DNA of 64,000 nucleotides from Paenibacillus antibioticophila (GTDB lineage: Bacteria; Bacillota; Bacilli; Paenibacillales; Paenibacillaceae), in assembly GCF_000455265.1 (NCBI RefSeq), contig NZ_HG005141.1, positions 62,001 to 126,000 of the forward strand, given 5' to 3'. Position 1 is the stretch's first letter. Every line of letters begins with the position of its first letter. Positions 9,209-17,670 of this stretch are shown here, in pieces. The notes under the pieces are model-generated. The model did no database searches, had not been told where the DNA came from, and worked only from the letters and a program-made list of their open reading frames with translations. The position numbers were made by a program, and so were the translations under genes.

Positions 9209-9370
9209 CTCGCATGAACTCCCGGGCCGGTAATTTTAATGCCTTTTGGCACTAAAATCGTCGCGTGAACTCCCACACAAGTAATTTTAATGCCTTTTGT
9301 CATTAAATTCGTCGCATGAGCTCCCAAGCCAGGAATTTTAATGCCTTTTGGCACTAAAATCGTCGTGAGA
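9209..9370. repeat. 51-bp tandem array, family F1, locus 1 (three units)
   Basis: AATTTTAATG starts at 9232, 9283 and 9334, an exact 51-bp period. Each unit contains TTTTAATGCC and GGCACTAAAA separated by TTTT, i.e. a 10-bp near-perfect stem with a T4 loop, followed by CGTCGCRTGARCTCC. The same unit forms five copies at 28484-28740. Because 51 is a multiple of three, the minus strand shows an open 137-codon frame with 17-residue repeats that I regard as a by-product. Confidence 0.85.
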
Positions 9371-9484
9371 GTATATGAGAGTACAAGGTGCAATTTTATC
9401 GGTGAAATGAAGCCAGTGAGTGGGAAATTAGCGCTTTTAGCAGTTATGCCGTCATATGTGCTGGCGAATGAACGCAGAGTGAGC

Positions 9485-9532
9485 CAGCAAAGAAGCAGCC
9501 CCTGAGATTTCCACATGGATCTCAGGGGCTGC
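9485..9532 (-). terminator. Terminator after the MinJ-like gene
   Basis: The arms GCAGCCCCTGAGAT and ATCTCAGGGGCTGC (9495-9508, 9519-9532) form a 14-bp stem 20 bp after the stop codon of the minus-strand gene, followed on that strand by TTCTTT. Confidence 0.75.
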
Positions 9533-9551
9533 AATAATGCCGCAGCGCGGG

Positions 9552-10883
9552 TCAACGCGCTGCGTCGCTCGCCTCCGCCGGGGACGACCCGGCAGCGGCG
9601 GAGGCGGCTGCGCCGCCGTGGCGCACGCCCTGCGCACCGCGGCGCGGCGACAGCAGCTGCAGCAACGACAGCGGCTGCAGCTTCACAGCTACCGGCGCCT
9701 GCTCGTCCGGCGCCAGGATCACGCCGAGCTGATGATGATCGCCGGCGTATATGGCGCGCTGGAGGAACTTACTCTCGCCTGCGAGATTGCGTACCTCCAG
9801 CTTGCAGAATGCAGGCTGCATGCGCAGTGCCGCATGCAGCTCTTCCTTCGTGGGAACGGGCACGCCGTTCACACGCATAACCGTCTCGCCGGCGGCAATG
9901 CCGAGCTCGGCCGCCGGACTGCCGGGCAGCACCGCCAGCACCTTGAGCCCGCCCTGCGGGTGCACGAACAAGGGGCTCCTCTGCTGCTCCTCGAAGCGGC
10001 TGAGCACGATCAGCCCTTCATGCAGCAGAATCGCGGCCAGTGCTGCCACAAGCAGGACTGGCGTCCACCAGTGCGACGCCAGCGCAAAGGCGATGACGAC
10101 CGTACCGTAGGCGAGCAGGCGCCCGGAAGTGATCCGGGCTTTCTGCTGCGGCAGCAGGCCGGTCGTCACCTCGGAGAAGCCGATGATCGCCGGCAGCGCG
10201 ATGAGCGCAAAGCCGCCTTGCCAGGCTTCTCCGCCGAACAGCGGCGTCCAGGGAAGGATGCCGCCGCTTGTCTGAGCCGGGATAAGCAGCAGCAGCGGCA
10301 CCGGCCACAGGCTCTGCATCTGGTATCCGCCGACAAGCTTGCCCCGCTTGCCCTCAAAAAAGAGAGGGCCTGCAAAAGAAGCAGCCTGACTTCGTACCAG
10401 CAGCCCTTCAGCCAGATGCAGCAGCCCTACCAGTACGAGCAGCGCCGGGATATTCAACTCGCGCACCACCCGGATTGCCGTTCCAATCCAGCCTTCGCTG
10501 GCGTAGCCCGGGAACAAATTCAGGATAAACTGCACGATTCCCAATAAGCCCACGGAATAAGCCAGGCAAAAATAGCGGACACGAATCATCAGCAGCAGGA
10601 TCGTAACGATCCAGAGACACAGCACGCCCTCCAGTGTGAGCGTCATTCCCACAAAGGCTGAAATCAAAGAAATACAGGCGCCTGCCGCCAATCCTCCCAG
10701 CACGGTCCTCCAGGTTTGACTCACCCAATTGTGCAGTCTTGCATGGAACAATCGACGCTCAAGCAATACCTGTCTGCGGTAAATCAACATAATAACAAGG
10801 ATTGAGATATAGTAAAACGGCTGCAGCAAGAGCTGCAAGCCCGTATTCAGCACCTTCCACAATGCTTCCAGTAACAGATCCAA
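9552..10883 (-). CDS. PDZ-domain multi-pass membrane protein, MinJ-like
   Basis: 443 residues from a TTG start (10883) with GGAG about 15 bp upstream. Roughly eight hydrophobic segments lie between residues ~15 and ~290. A PDZ domain follows at ~300-400 (GGLKVLAVLPGSPAAELGIAAGE is its carboxylate-binding region), and a short Ala/Ser/Gly-rich tail that is extremely GC-rich at DNA level. Position directly after ctpB in an ftsE-ftsX-ctpB cluster matches Bacillus subtilis minJ, which links DivIVA to the Min system at the septum. Function is therefore inferred from architecture and gene order; MinJ itself is poorly conserved in sequence, so I leave the symbol blank. Confidence 0.7.
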   Translation of the reverse strand: MDLLLEALWKVLNTGLQLLLQPFYYISILVIMLIYRRQVLLERRLFHARLHNWVSQTWRTVLGGLAAGACISLISAFVGMTLTLEGVLCLWIVTILLLMIRVRYFCLAYSVGLLGIVQFILNLFPGYASEGWIGTAIRVVRELNIPALLVLVGLLHLAEGLLVRSQAASFAGPLFFEGKRGKLVGGYQMQSLWPVPLLLLIPAQTSGGILPWTPLFGGEAWQGGFALIALPAIIGFSEVTTGLLPQQKARITSGRLLAYGTVVIAFALASHWWTPVLLVAALAAILLHEGLIVLSRFEEQQRSPLFVHPQGGLKVLAVLPGSPAAELGIAAGETVMRVNGVPVPTKEELHAALRMQPAFCKLEVRNLAGESKFLQRAIYAGDHHQLGVILAPDEQAPVAVKLQPLSLLQLLSPRRGAQGVRHGGAAASAAAGSSPAEASDAAR

Positions 10884-10954
10884 AAGAATTCACACTCCGA
10901 TCTCCGGGCAAGTTAAATTCTAACACAAGTTCAACTTGAATTGAGTCATAGACA

Positions 10955-10982
10955 GAAAAAAAGAAGGCTCTTTGGCCTTCTT
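10955..10982 (-). terminator. Terminator overlapping the ctpB stop codon
   Basis: The arms AAGAAGGC and GCCTTCTT with a short loop sit so close to ctpB that the TAA stop (10983-10981) is part of the stem; a T tract follows on the minus strand. The MinJ-like gene beginning at 10883 must then depend on read-through or its own promoter. Confidence 0.75.
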
Positions 10983-12450
10983 ATTTCTTCGACACCGCTG
11001 CACCGATCTCCTTCCGGATAACCTCGATTGCCCGGTTCATTTGAAGATCGTTCTTCGGATCACGGATGTGCTCAATCAACTGGCGCTCCAGAGCTGCGGC
11101 TGTCTTTTCATCAATAATCCCCGTGGCCTCCAGCTTCTGATCGCCCTGGAATTTCTTCACCGCTGCTTCGGTCGCCCGATTAAAGTAACCGTCGCTGCGG
11201 CCCGGCTCATAGCCGAGTCCCTTCAACATCACCTGAGCGCTCTTGATATCCTCACCGAGCATATCATACTTATACGTATTCTCCTTATTGATCGGAGCTA
11301 CCGTGAAATAATCCGGCTGCGATACCGCAACATTCGGTTCGATCCCCTTCTTATGGATCCACTCGCCGCTTGGCGTCAGCCATTTGGCAATCGTCACCTT
11401 GAGCAGGCTGCCGTCGCCAAATTCCTTCGTGAAGCTCGTCTGCACGGTTCCCTTGCCATAAGTGGCGTCTCCAACCAGCGTTGCACCAGCCGATTCCTTA
11501 AGGGCCCCTGCAAGAATTTCGGAAGCACTGGCGCTCCCTTTATTCGTCACGACGGCGATCGGATAGGCTTTGCCTGCACCCGAGGAAAATGTCTTCTGAC
11601 GTTGCTTGTTCTTATCCTCTACCTGGACAATGACCTTGCCCTTAGGTACGAACAGCTCCGTCATCTCCTCCACGATTTGCAGCACACCGCCCGGGTTATT
11701 CCGGACATCGATCACAAGACCCTTCATCCCTTGCTTTTCCAGGGCGTCCAGCTCTGTCTTGAAGCGCTCCGCCGTATTCATGGAGAACTCCGTAATTTCA
11801 ATCACGCCTACTCCATCTGATTTCATCTCGGCATAGACGGTCTCTAATGCGATATCGTCCCGGATAATGGAATACTCCATCGTCGCGGATGCTCCCGCCC
11901 GCTTGACCTTGATCTTTGCTTCGGTTCCCTTCGGACCCCGAATCTTGGCAACGGCCTCATTCAGGCTGAGCCCTTCAAACGACTCTCCGTTCACCGATAA
12001 CAAGATATCCTTCGGCTGAATTCCGGCCTTCTCTGCCGGAGAACCCTTGATCGGCGAGACGACAACGACATTGCCGTTCTCCATCGACACCTCTGCGCCA
12101 ATTCCGCTGAAGGAGCCTTCGATCTGTTCCGAAAACTGCTGAGCCGTCTCCGGCCCCATATAGGAGGAGAACGGATCTCCAACTGCACTCATCATTCCGT
12201 CGATGGCTCCGTCAACCAGCTTCTGCCTGTCGACACCTTCGACATAATTATTTTCGACAAGCTTGAGCGCCGTTTCGATTTTTTTAATATCGTCCTTATT
12301 GGTGCTTGTCCCGGGGCTGTCGGCAAATAAGCCGCTCTGAAGCGGGCTTGTCCCGGCAAAGCTCCATTGCCCGGTCAGGGTTAATGTAAGCAGGCTGCTG
12401 ACGATCATCGCACCTACTACAACTATGGCTACTGTTCGTTTCTTATACAT
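10981..12450 (-). CDS. ctpB: S41 family carboxy-terminal processing protease
   Basis: 489 residues. One N-terminal membrane anchor (residues ~8-33), a PDZ domain (~110-195), the S41 protease core, and a C-terminal peptidoglycan-binding domain 1 (~400-460, AQVMLKGLGYEPGRSDGYF). The Ser-Lys dyad is visible: Ser in GSASASEILAG at about 305-310 and Lys in YGKGTVQ about 25 residues later. In Bacillus, CtpB cleaves SpoIVFA between the spore membranes to trigger sigma-K processing; the same cluster (ftsE, ftsX, ctpB, minJ) is found there. A hairpin repeat element separates it from the upstream M23 gene. Confidence 0.9.
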   Translation of the reverse strand: MYKKRTVAIVVVGAMIVSSLLTLTLTGQWSFAGTSPLQSGLFADSPGTSTNKDDIKKIETALKLVENNYVEGVDRQKLVDGAIDGMMSAVGDPFSSYMGPETAQQFSEQIEGSFSGIGAEVSMENGNVVVVSPIKGSPAEKAGIQPKDILLSVNGESFEGLSLNEAVAKIRGPKGTEAKIKVKRAGASATMEYSIIRDDIALETVYAEMKSDGVGVIEITEFSMNTAERFKTELDALEKQGMKGLVIDVRNNPGGVLQIVEEMTELFVPKGKVIVQVEDKNKQRQKTFSSGAGKAYPIAVVTNKGSASASEILAGALKESAGATLVGDATYGKGTVQTSFTKEFGDGSLLKVTIAKWLTPSGEWIHKKGIEPNVAVSQPDYFTVAPINKENTYKYDMLGEDIKSAQVMLKGLGYEPGRSDGYFNRATEAAVKKFQGDQKLEATGIIDEKTAAALERQLIEHIRDPKNDLQMNRAIEVIRKEIGAAVSKK

Positions 12451-12500
12451 TATTTCACCGCCTATGTTAGTCTCCTAAGTATATGTCCAGTTTCCCCACA

Positions 12501-12691
12501 ATATAAGAGGTTGTTCAAAAAACATCTTTTGATCACGAAGTACTTCAAGTGGTTGATTCGACATCGAATCTTGCGTTCACCCTTGAAGTCCGGTACTCAT
12601 GTAGGTACTGCCTACACTCCGTTCCTCCTTCTTCAGGTTCTCGCAACCTTCTCGGTGCTGAAAAGCTGACTTTTTGAACTCGCACTTATAT
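12501..12691. mobile_element. 191-bp MITE-like element with imperfect terminal inverted repeats
   Basis: The left end ATATAAG-AGGTTGTTCAAAAA pairs with the right end TTTTTGAACTCGCACTTATAT. There is no ORF of note inside, and the sequence contains GAAGTACTTC and other short palindromes. Only one copy is in this window. It lies in the gap between ctpB and the M23 gene, upstream of the ctpB ribosome binding site. Its ends resemble, but are not the same as, those of the five-copy hairpin element. Confidence 0.6.
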
Positions 12692-12716
12692 GCCCGACCC
12701 TAAAAAAGCAATCACG

Positions 12717-12762
12717 AGCAAAAAACGGACAAGCCGTCTCTGCAAGACGAGTTTATCCGTTT
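12717..12762 (-). terminator. Terminator after the M23 hydrolase gene
   Basis: On the minus strand AACGGA and TCCGTT close an imperfect ~17-bp stem (inner part GTCT/AGAC) followed by TTTTTTG, 20 bp after the stop codon. Confidence 0.75.
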
Positions 12763-12782
12763 CCATCGACTAATCTATTTTA

Positions 12783-13991
12783 TTACAAATACGGCATCGG
12801 GTCTACTGGCGTCCCGTTAATCCGAACCTCAAAGTGGCAATGCGGTCCTGTTGAATTGCCGGTGCTTCCGACCTCGGCGATCTTCTCGCCCTTCTTGACC
12901 TGCTGCCCCTTCTCGACCTTGATCCCCCCGTTGCGGATGTGGCCGTATAGAGTCCATACATTATCGCCATGATCGATGATGACTGTATTGCCATAGCCGC
13001 TCCACCATTCGGCAACGATAACGACACCGCCAGCCGCCGCGTGAATGTCCGTTCCCTGCGGTGCGGCAAAGTCAACTCCGGTATGTTTCTTTTTCACACC
13101 CGTGATCGGATGTATTCTTGTTCCATAACCGGAAGACAGGCGTGCTCCGTCTACAGGAAGACCCATGGAACCGCCATTTCCTTTAAAGCCGGAGGAGGAC
13201 TTTTTATACGTATAGACTTGGGCTGCCTTCAGCTTGTTCTTTTCCTTCTCCAATGCAGCGCGCTTGGTAGCGAGCTCAATGAGCAGCGCTTCCTGCTCCT
13301 CACTGATATCGTCGGATTCCTCGATCTCTGCATGATACTTCGCAATCAGTTCCTGCTTCTCCTGTTCCTTCTCTTCCAAAATGCTCTTCCGGTTCTCCGC
13401 ATCCGCATAGAGTGCCTTGACCTTCGCATAGTCTGCTTCCAGCTGCACCTGCTGCTCATCCAGCAGCTCCTTGTCATGCTTGTGCTCGTCCAGCAAAATA
13501 TGATCCTGGTTAGCGATCGCCTGCAGCGAATCCGCACGCTCCAGGAAATCCGAGAAGCTGGTCGACGACAGCAGCACATCCAGATAAGAGACGGTGCCAT
13601 CGGTATACATCAGTCTCACACGGGAATCCAGCAATTCGGAGCGCTCCGCAATCCGCGCCTTGGTCTCCTCCAGTTGAACCGCAGTATCTCTCAGGCTCTG
13701 CTCGGTATTTTCAATATCTACAGAAATTTGGGCAAGCTCATTGCTGACCGCGTCCATTTGTGCCAAAACCTGCTTCAAGTATTCCTGGTTTTTATTCACA
13801 TAATGCTCGGCATTTTGCTTTTTCTCAGCAGCAGCTTCCTGCTGCTTCTCGGCTTCCTTTGCCTGTTGCTGGAGCTGCTTAAGCTCCTTATCGATCTCAC
13901 TGATCGTCTTCGACTTGGCCAAGCCCTCCGTAGGCTGGATGACAGCAGCGACTAAAGCGACAACGGCAACAACAGTAATCCATTTTTTCAA
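12783..13991 (-). CDS. EnvC/CwlO-like coiled-coil M23 peptidoglycan hydrolase
   Basis: 402 residues from TTG (13991). Signal peptide (residues 1-25), long coiled coil (~28-245, rich in Glu, Gln, Lys), then an M23 metallopeptidase domain. The Zn ligands are seen as HTGVD (His and Asp) and HCH in GPHCHFEV; YGNTVIIDHGDNVWTLYGH is typical. Adjacent to ftsEX, whose complex activates such hydrolases from the inside: EnvC in Gram-negatives (there without catalytic residues) and CwlO in Bacillus (NlpC/P60 catalytic domain). Here an M23 domain with intact ligands suggests a directly active hydrolase in cell elongation or division. Confidence 0.88.
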   Translation of the reverse strand: MKKWITVVAVVALVAAVIQPTEGLAKSKTISEIDKELKQLQQQAKEAEKQQEAAAEKKQNAEHYVNKNQEYLKQVLAQMDAVSNELAQISVDIENTEQSLRDTAVQLEETKARIAERSELLDSRVRLMYTDGTVSYLDVLLSSTSFSDFLERADSLQAIANQDHILLDEHKHDKELLDEQQVQLEADYAKVKALYADAENRKSILEEKEQEKQELIAKYHAEIEESDDISEEQEALLIELATKRAALEKEKNKLKAAQVYTYKKSSSGFKGNGGSMGLPVDGARLSSGYGTRIHPITGVKKKHTGVDFAAPQGTDIHAAAGGVVIVAEWWSGYGNTVIIDHGDNVWTLYGHIRNGGIKVEKGQQVKKGEKIAEVGSTGNSTGPHCHFEVRINGTPVDPMPYL

Positions 13992-14061
13992 GTTCGTTTC
14001 CCCGTCCTTTTGTTCATCTTCTATAATCTGACCTGAATCTGACCTGCCCGGCAGCCAGCGG

Positions 14062-14979
14062 CTATACCTTCAAGAACTTTCGAATCGACATGGTGCTTCC
14101 CCATATTCCGATCAAAATCCCTAATCCAATCAACAGTCCGGCCAGCTTGAGATCCACTTCCTGCAATGGAACCAGCGTGAAGGCCAGCGTAATATCGGAC
14201 TGCATCGTCGTAACCAACTGACCATATCCAACAAACAATAGCGCTACCGTGACGACGGAGCCGGCAACCCCGATAAGCGCGCCTTCCACGAAGAACGGCC
14301 ACCTTATGAACATATTCGTTGCGCCAACCAGCTTCATAATGCCAATTTCGCGGCGGCGGGCAAGAATCGTTACACGAATCGTATTGGAAATCAGGAACAT
14401 CGCCATCAGCGTAAGTCCTGCGACAAAAGCAAATCCGATATTGCGCACCATATTGGTAATCTTGAACAGCTTCTCTGTCGTTCCCTGTCCGTAACGAACC
14501 TTATAAATCGGCAGCTCGTCCGCATATTTCTCATTCAGGGCTTCAATTTTACCTGCCACATAGGGCACGGTAGTCGGTTCAATGACTTCCACCTGAAACG
14601 TATCGGGAATCGGATTGGTTGTCTCGTCATACCCTTCCAGCAAATCCTTGCCTTCTTCCCCGAGCTTTTCCCTGAAATCCTTCAGACCCTGTGACTTGGG
14701 AATCAGTGTCACCTTGCTGACTTCCGCCATCGCTGCAATATCGCTATTCACCTTCTGAAGCAATGCTTCATCCACATTCCCAGCCAGGAAAGCCTTGATC
14801 TGAACCTGACTGTCCGCCTCATCCGCGAAGGAGTTAACATTCAGCACCAGGAGAATGAATACACCCAGCATGAATAAAGACACTACAATTGACGTAATAG
14901 AGGCCAGGGACATCCAACCGTTACGGATTACGCTCTTCGCACCTTCACGGATGTGTCTGAAAAAGGTGCTAAAACTCAT
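14062..14979 (-). CDS. ftsX: Cell division ABC transporter permease FtsX
   Basis: 305 residues using ATG 14979 (MSFSTFFRHIREG), preceded by GAGAGGGGAA; longer frames upstream would run further into ftsE. Typical FtsX: N-terminal membrane helix (~20-45), a ~120-residue extracytoplasmic loop, then three helices near the C-terminus with the FtsX/MacB-like ARRREIGIMKLVGAT motif. Overlaps the end of ftsE by 11 bp, so translation is coupled. Transmits ATP-driven conformational change to the M23 protein encoded downstream. Confidence 0.93.
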   Translation of the reverse strand: MSFSTFFRHIREGAKSVIRNGWMSLASITSIVVSLFMLGVFILLVLNVNSFADEADSQVQIKAFLAGNVDEALLQKVNSDIAAMAEVSKVTLIPKSQGLKDFREKLGEEGKDLLEGYDETTNPIPDTFQVEVIEPTTVPYVAGKIEALNEKYADELPIYKVRYGQGTTEKLFKITNMVRNIGFAFVAGLTLMAMFLISNTIRVTILARRREIGIMKLVGATNMFIRWPFFVEGALIGVAGSVVTVALLFVGYGQLVTTMQSDITLAFTLVPLQEVDLKLAGLLIGLGILIGIWGSTMSIRKFLKV

Positions 14980-15655
14980 ATCCGTATTCCCCTCTCTGCT
15001 GGTCTCGCACGATGTTGCCATGCTCAATGGCGATAACGCGCTTGCGCATCGTATTCACAATATCCCGGTTATGCGTCGCCATCACAATGGTCGTCCCCCG
15101 GAAATTGATCTCATCCAGCAGCTGCATAATTCCCCAGGATGTCTCGGGGTCAAGATTCCCTGTAGGCTCATCCGCCACAATGACGGAAGGGTTGTTAACG
15201 ATCGCTCTGGCAATCGCAACACGTTGCTGCTCTCCTCCGGACAGCTGCGACGGGTCCCGGTTCGCCTTGTTTTTCAGCCCGACGAGCTCTAGCACCTCCA
15301 TCGTCCGCTTCTTGATGACCTTTTTCGGCGCCTCGATCACCTCAAGGGCAAAGGCGACATTTTCAAAGGCGCTAAGCTTGGGCAACAATCGGAAATCCTG
15401 AAAAACAACGCCGATATTTCGGCGGACATACGGAATTTTTCGGGCCTTCAGCTTCCCTATATTAAATCCGTTAACAGAAATTTGGCCTTTGGTGGGCACC
15501 TCTTCACGGTAAATCAGCTTCATAAAGGTCGACTTCCCCGCTCCCGAGGGACCGACAAGGTATACGAATTCATTGCGGTCGATTTTGACAGAGACTCCCT
15601 TCAGGGCATGCGTCCCGTTCGGGTAAGTCTTCCAGATATCCTGCATTTCTATCAC
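14969..15655 (-). CDS. ftsE: Cell division ATP-binding protein FtsE
   Basis: 228 residues. Walker A GPSGAGKST (~36-44), ABC signature LSGGEQQRVAIARA (~139-152), Walker B VIVADEPTGNLD (~159-170) and the switch His in VMATHNRD. First gene of the ftsE-ftsX-M23 operon on the minus strand. FtsE pairs with FtsX at the division site or lateral wall. Confidence 0.95.
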   Translation of the reverse strand: MIEMQDIWKTYPNGTHALKGVSVKIDRNEFVYLVGPSGAGKSTFMKLIYREEVPTKGQISVNGFNIGKLKARKIPYVRRNIGVVFQDFRLLPKLSAFENVAFALEVIEAPKKVIKKRTMEVLELVGLKNKANRDPSQLSGGEQQRVAIARAIVNNPSVIVADEPTGNLDPETSWGIMQLLDEINFRGTTIVMATHNRDIVNTMRKRVIAIEHGNIVRDQQRGEYGYEF

Positions 15656-15763
15656 TAGATCACGTCCTAAACCTTGATTCCTTACACTTGGCTGTCTGCT
15701 TTAACATTCGACATGTTCGCGTCAATTCCTTTTCAAGACGAGTTATTTCTTCGATAGGCGGGG

Positions 15764-15821
15764 CTTTTCTGCCGCAAACGAGCGCTTTCCTCGAGTGCCG
15801 AGTCTTTTCTGCCGCAAACGA
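15764..15821. repeat. 18-bp direct repeat upstream of ftsE
   Basis: CTTTTCTGCCGCAAACGA occurs at 15764-15781 and 15804-15821, 40 bp apart, within the 443-bp gap between ftsE and the MFS gene. Two copies on one face of the DNA could be a regulator site, but nothing identifies the factor. I found no convincing promoter in the rest of this gap. Confidence 0.6.
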
Positions 15822-16098
15822 TTCCTTTCACCAGTCCGATTTATATTGTAACAAATATGTTACCAGTTGAGTACCAGTAGTTTTCCAGAATTGCTATTTT
15901 AATATATTTGGAGCGCACATCAGCAGTTATTTCGTTAAATCCTGTATTGATACGTCAACTTTTCTTATGATAAGGTAGTCTCATCGCATTTCTCCGACAG
16001 AGAACGACTGGGTAGGACAATCCCGACAAGCTCGTGTCAAGAACATGACAGGCCCCCGCCAAGCGTCTCTGCGGAATATAGAGAGGAATTCATGCCAA

Positions 16099-17367
16099 AT
16101 GTCATCTCATGATCCATCATCACAAAGAAACGCCGGTATACTGACGATAGTAGCCGTGCTATTAACCGCCGCTGTACTTCGTTCTCCATTAACAGGTGTG
16201 GGGACGCTGATTACAGAAATTCAAGCCGACACGGCTTTATCCCATACGCTGGCCGGCCTGTTGACGACGCTGCCGCTCGTTGCCTTCGCCGTATTTGCAC
16301 TAGTGGCGCCAGGCCTGTCCAGCCGCTATGGCATTGAAAGAACGCTGCTCTATTCCACAGTCCTGCTAGGGGCCGGCCTTATCGTCCGCTCGCTGCCATC
16401 TATTCAGCTCCTGTTCGCAGGAACCGCCTTAATTGGCGTGGGGATCGCTGTGGCTAATGTACTGATTCCTGCCATGATCAAGCAAAGCTTTCCGCTGCGC
16501 ATCGGCTTGATGACTGCTTTGTATACCTCATCCATGAATCTCTGGTCAGCAATCGCTTCGGGCATCAGTCTCCCCCTCTCCCGAAGCGGACTGGGATGGC
16601 GCGGTTCGTTGGCCTTCTGGGGGCTGTTCGCCGTTGCGACCGTGCTTGTCTGGATCCCGCTCACACGCCGGGTGCCTATGCAAGACTTGCAAACAAAGGG
16701 TATGAAGCAGCCTGCAGCCGCTGGAGGCGTGCTCACTGCGAGCATCTCCGCTCAAACGGACGGCTCCGGGCTCACTCCATCGCCTAGTCCTGCAATATGG
16801 CGTTCACCAAAGGCATGGACGATTACTTTATTTATGGGATTTCAGTCGATTATGTTCTATGTAGGCGTATCCTGGCTTCCGGAAATCTTGCATGAAAAAG
16901 GAATGAGCATGGATAGTGCGGGATGGATGCTCTCCCTGATGCAAATCCTGAGCATGGTTGGTTCGTTTTTCATGCCTTTCATCGCAACGCGAGCAGAAAG
17001 CCAAAGCTCTCTTGCCGCCTTGTCCGGCGCCTTTTTCCTGTTCGGGTTCGGCGGAATCTGGCTGGCTTCCGAAGCATGGTCGATCTTGTTCATTTCTCTG
17101 ATCGGACTTGGCTGCGGTGCAACCTTCAGCCTGGTTATTCTCTTCTTCAGCCTTCGTACTCACTCAGCCAAGCAGGCCTCTCAATTATCAGCCATGGCTC
17201 AGTCTCTGGGCTACTTGCTGGCCGCTGTCGGTCCGACCCTGTTTGGATTCATTCACGACCAGAGCGGCGGCTGGAGTATTCCGCTTGCTACGATTACAGC
17301 CATGTCCGTGATCACGATTCTTCTGGGCTTTATCGCCGGCAAAAAAGGCCGGATTTCCGAGCTTTAA
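16099..17367 (+). CDS. MFS transporter of the CynX/NimT type
   Basis: 422 residues with ATG 16099 (GAGAGG 12 bp upstream); an in-frame ATG at 16045 would add 18 unlikely residues. Twelve hydrophobic segments. The first helices (AVLRSPLTGVGTL and LLTTLPLVAFAVFA) match the cyanate/nitroimidazole (CynX, NimT/YeaN) subfamily. Substrate not determinable; cyanate, nitroimidazole-like compounds or other small organics are known for relatives. A 6-codon frame MPNVIS (16092-16112) overlaps the start in another frame and might be a leader. Single-gene unit. Confidence 0.82.
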   Translation: MSSHDPSSQRNAGILTIVAVLLTAAVLRSPLTGVGTLITEIQADTALSHTLAGLLTTLPLVAFAVFALVAPGLSSRYGIERTLLYSTVLLGAGLIVRSLPSIQLLFAGTALIGVGIAVANVLIPAMIKQSFPLRIGLMTALYTSSMNLWSAIASGISLPLSRSGLGWRGSLAFWGLFAVATVLVWIPLTRRVPMQDLQTKGMKQPAAAGGVLTASISAQTDGSGLTPSPSPAIWRSPKAWTITLFMGFQSIMFYVGVSWLPEILHEKGMSMDSAGWMLSLMQILSMVGSFFMPFIATRAESQSSLAALSGAFFLFGFGGIWLASEAWSILFISLIGLGCGATFSLVILFFSLRTHSAKQASQLSAMAQSLGYLLAAVGPTLFGFIHDQSGGWSIPLATITAMSVITILLGFIAGKKGRISEL

Positions 17368-17379
17368 TTGCTCAAAATG

Positions 17380-17550
17380 CAACTATTACGATAAAGTGTG
17401 AGCCGATTGGGAGATTAACTGTATTTCCTGCAACTATTACCCTTCATTTAGTGGAGAATGACATCAACATATCAATATAAATGCCTTTCATACAACTAGC
17501 TCTACATTTGCAGCCTTTTGTTAGAGCTTTAATTGCAGTTTCTACAACTA
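17380..17550. repeat. Degenerate ~51-bp array, family F3, locus 1 (four boxes)
   Basis: CAACTA boxes start at 17380, 17431, 17493 and 17545 (spacing 51, 62, 52). Each belongs to a longer motif which on the minus strand reads TAGTTGYAGRAA followed by about CAGTTA (e.g. TAGTTGTAGAAACTGCAATT). The array fills the 303-bp gap between the MFS gene and argH. The related locus 31243-31428 has boxes in both orientations. Confidence 0.65.
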
Positions 17551-17595
17551 AGCAATTAAAGAATTAATCAACATAGATTTTTTGGACGCCCCATG

Positions 17596-17638
17596 CAAAA
17601 ATCCCCGGCTCCCTTCGTGAAAGAGGGACCGGGGATTC
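17596..17638 (-). terminator. Terminator of the arginine gene cluster after argH
   Basis: The arms AAATCCCCGG and CCGGGGATT enclose a further imperfect CTCCCTT/AGAGGGA stem. On the minus strand the stem is followed by TTTTTG, 30 bp beyond the argH stop. Confidence 0.85.
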
Positions 17639-17670
17639 TTGTTCTACTTGCGCTACTTGTTCTTCTTGTT

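Noticed and set aside
9142-9555. Protein-coding gene of 137 codons with 17-residue repeats (minus strand)
   Set aside because: The frame is open because the F1 period (51 bp) is a multiple of three; it has no clear ribosome binding site and overlaps the terminator of the MinJ-like gene.
9537-10547. 336-codon plus-strand ORF
   Set aside because: Antisense to the MinJ-like gene; Arg/Gln/His-rich composition without protein character.
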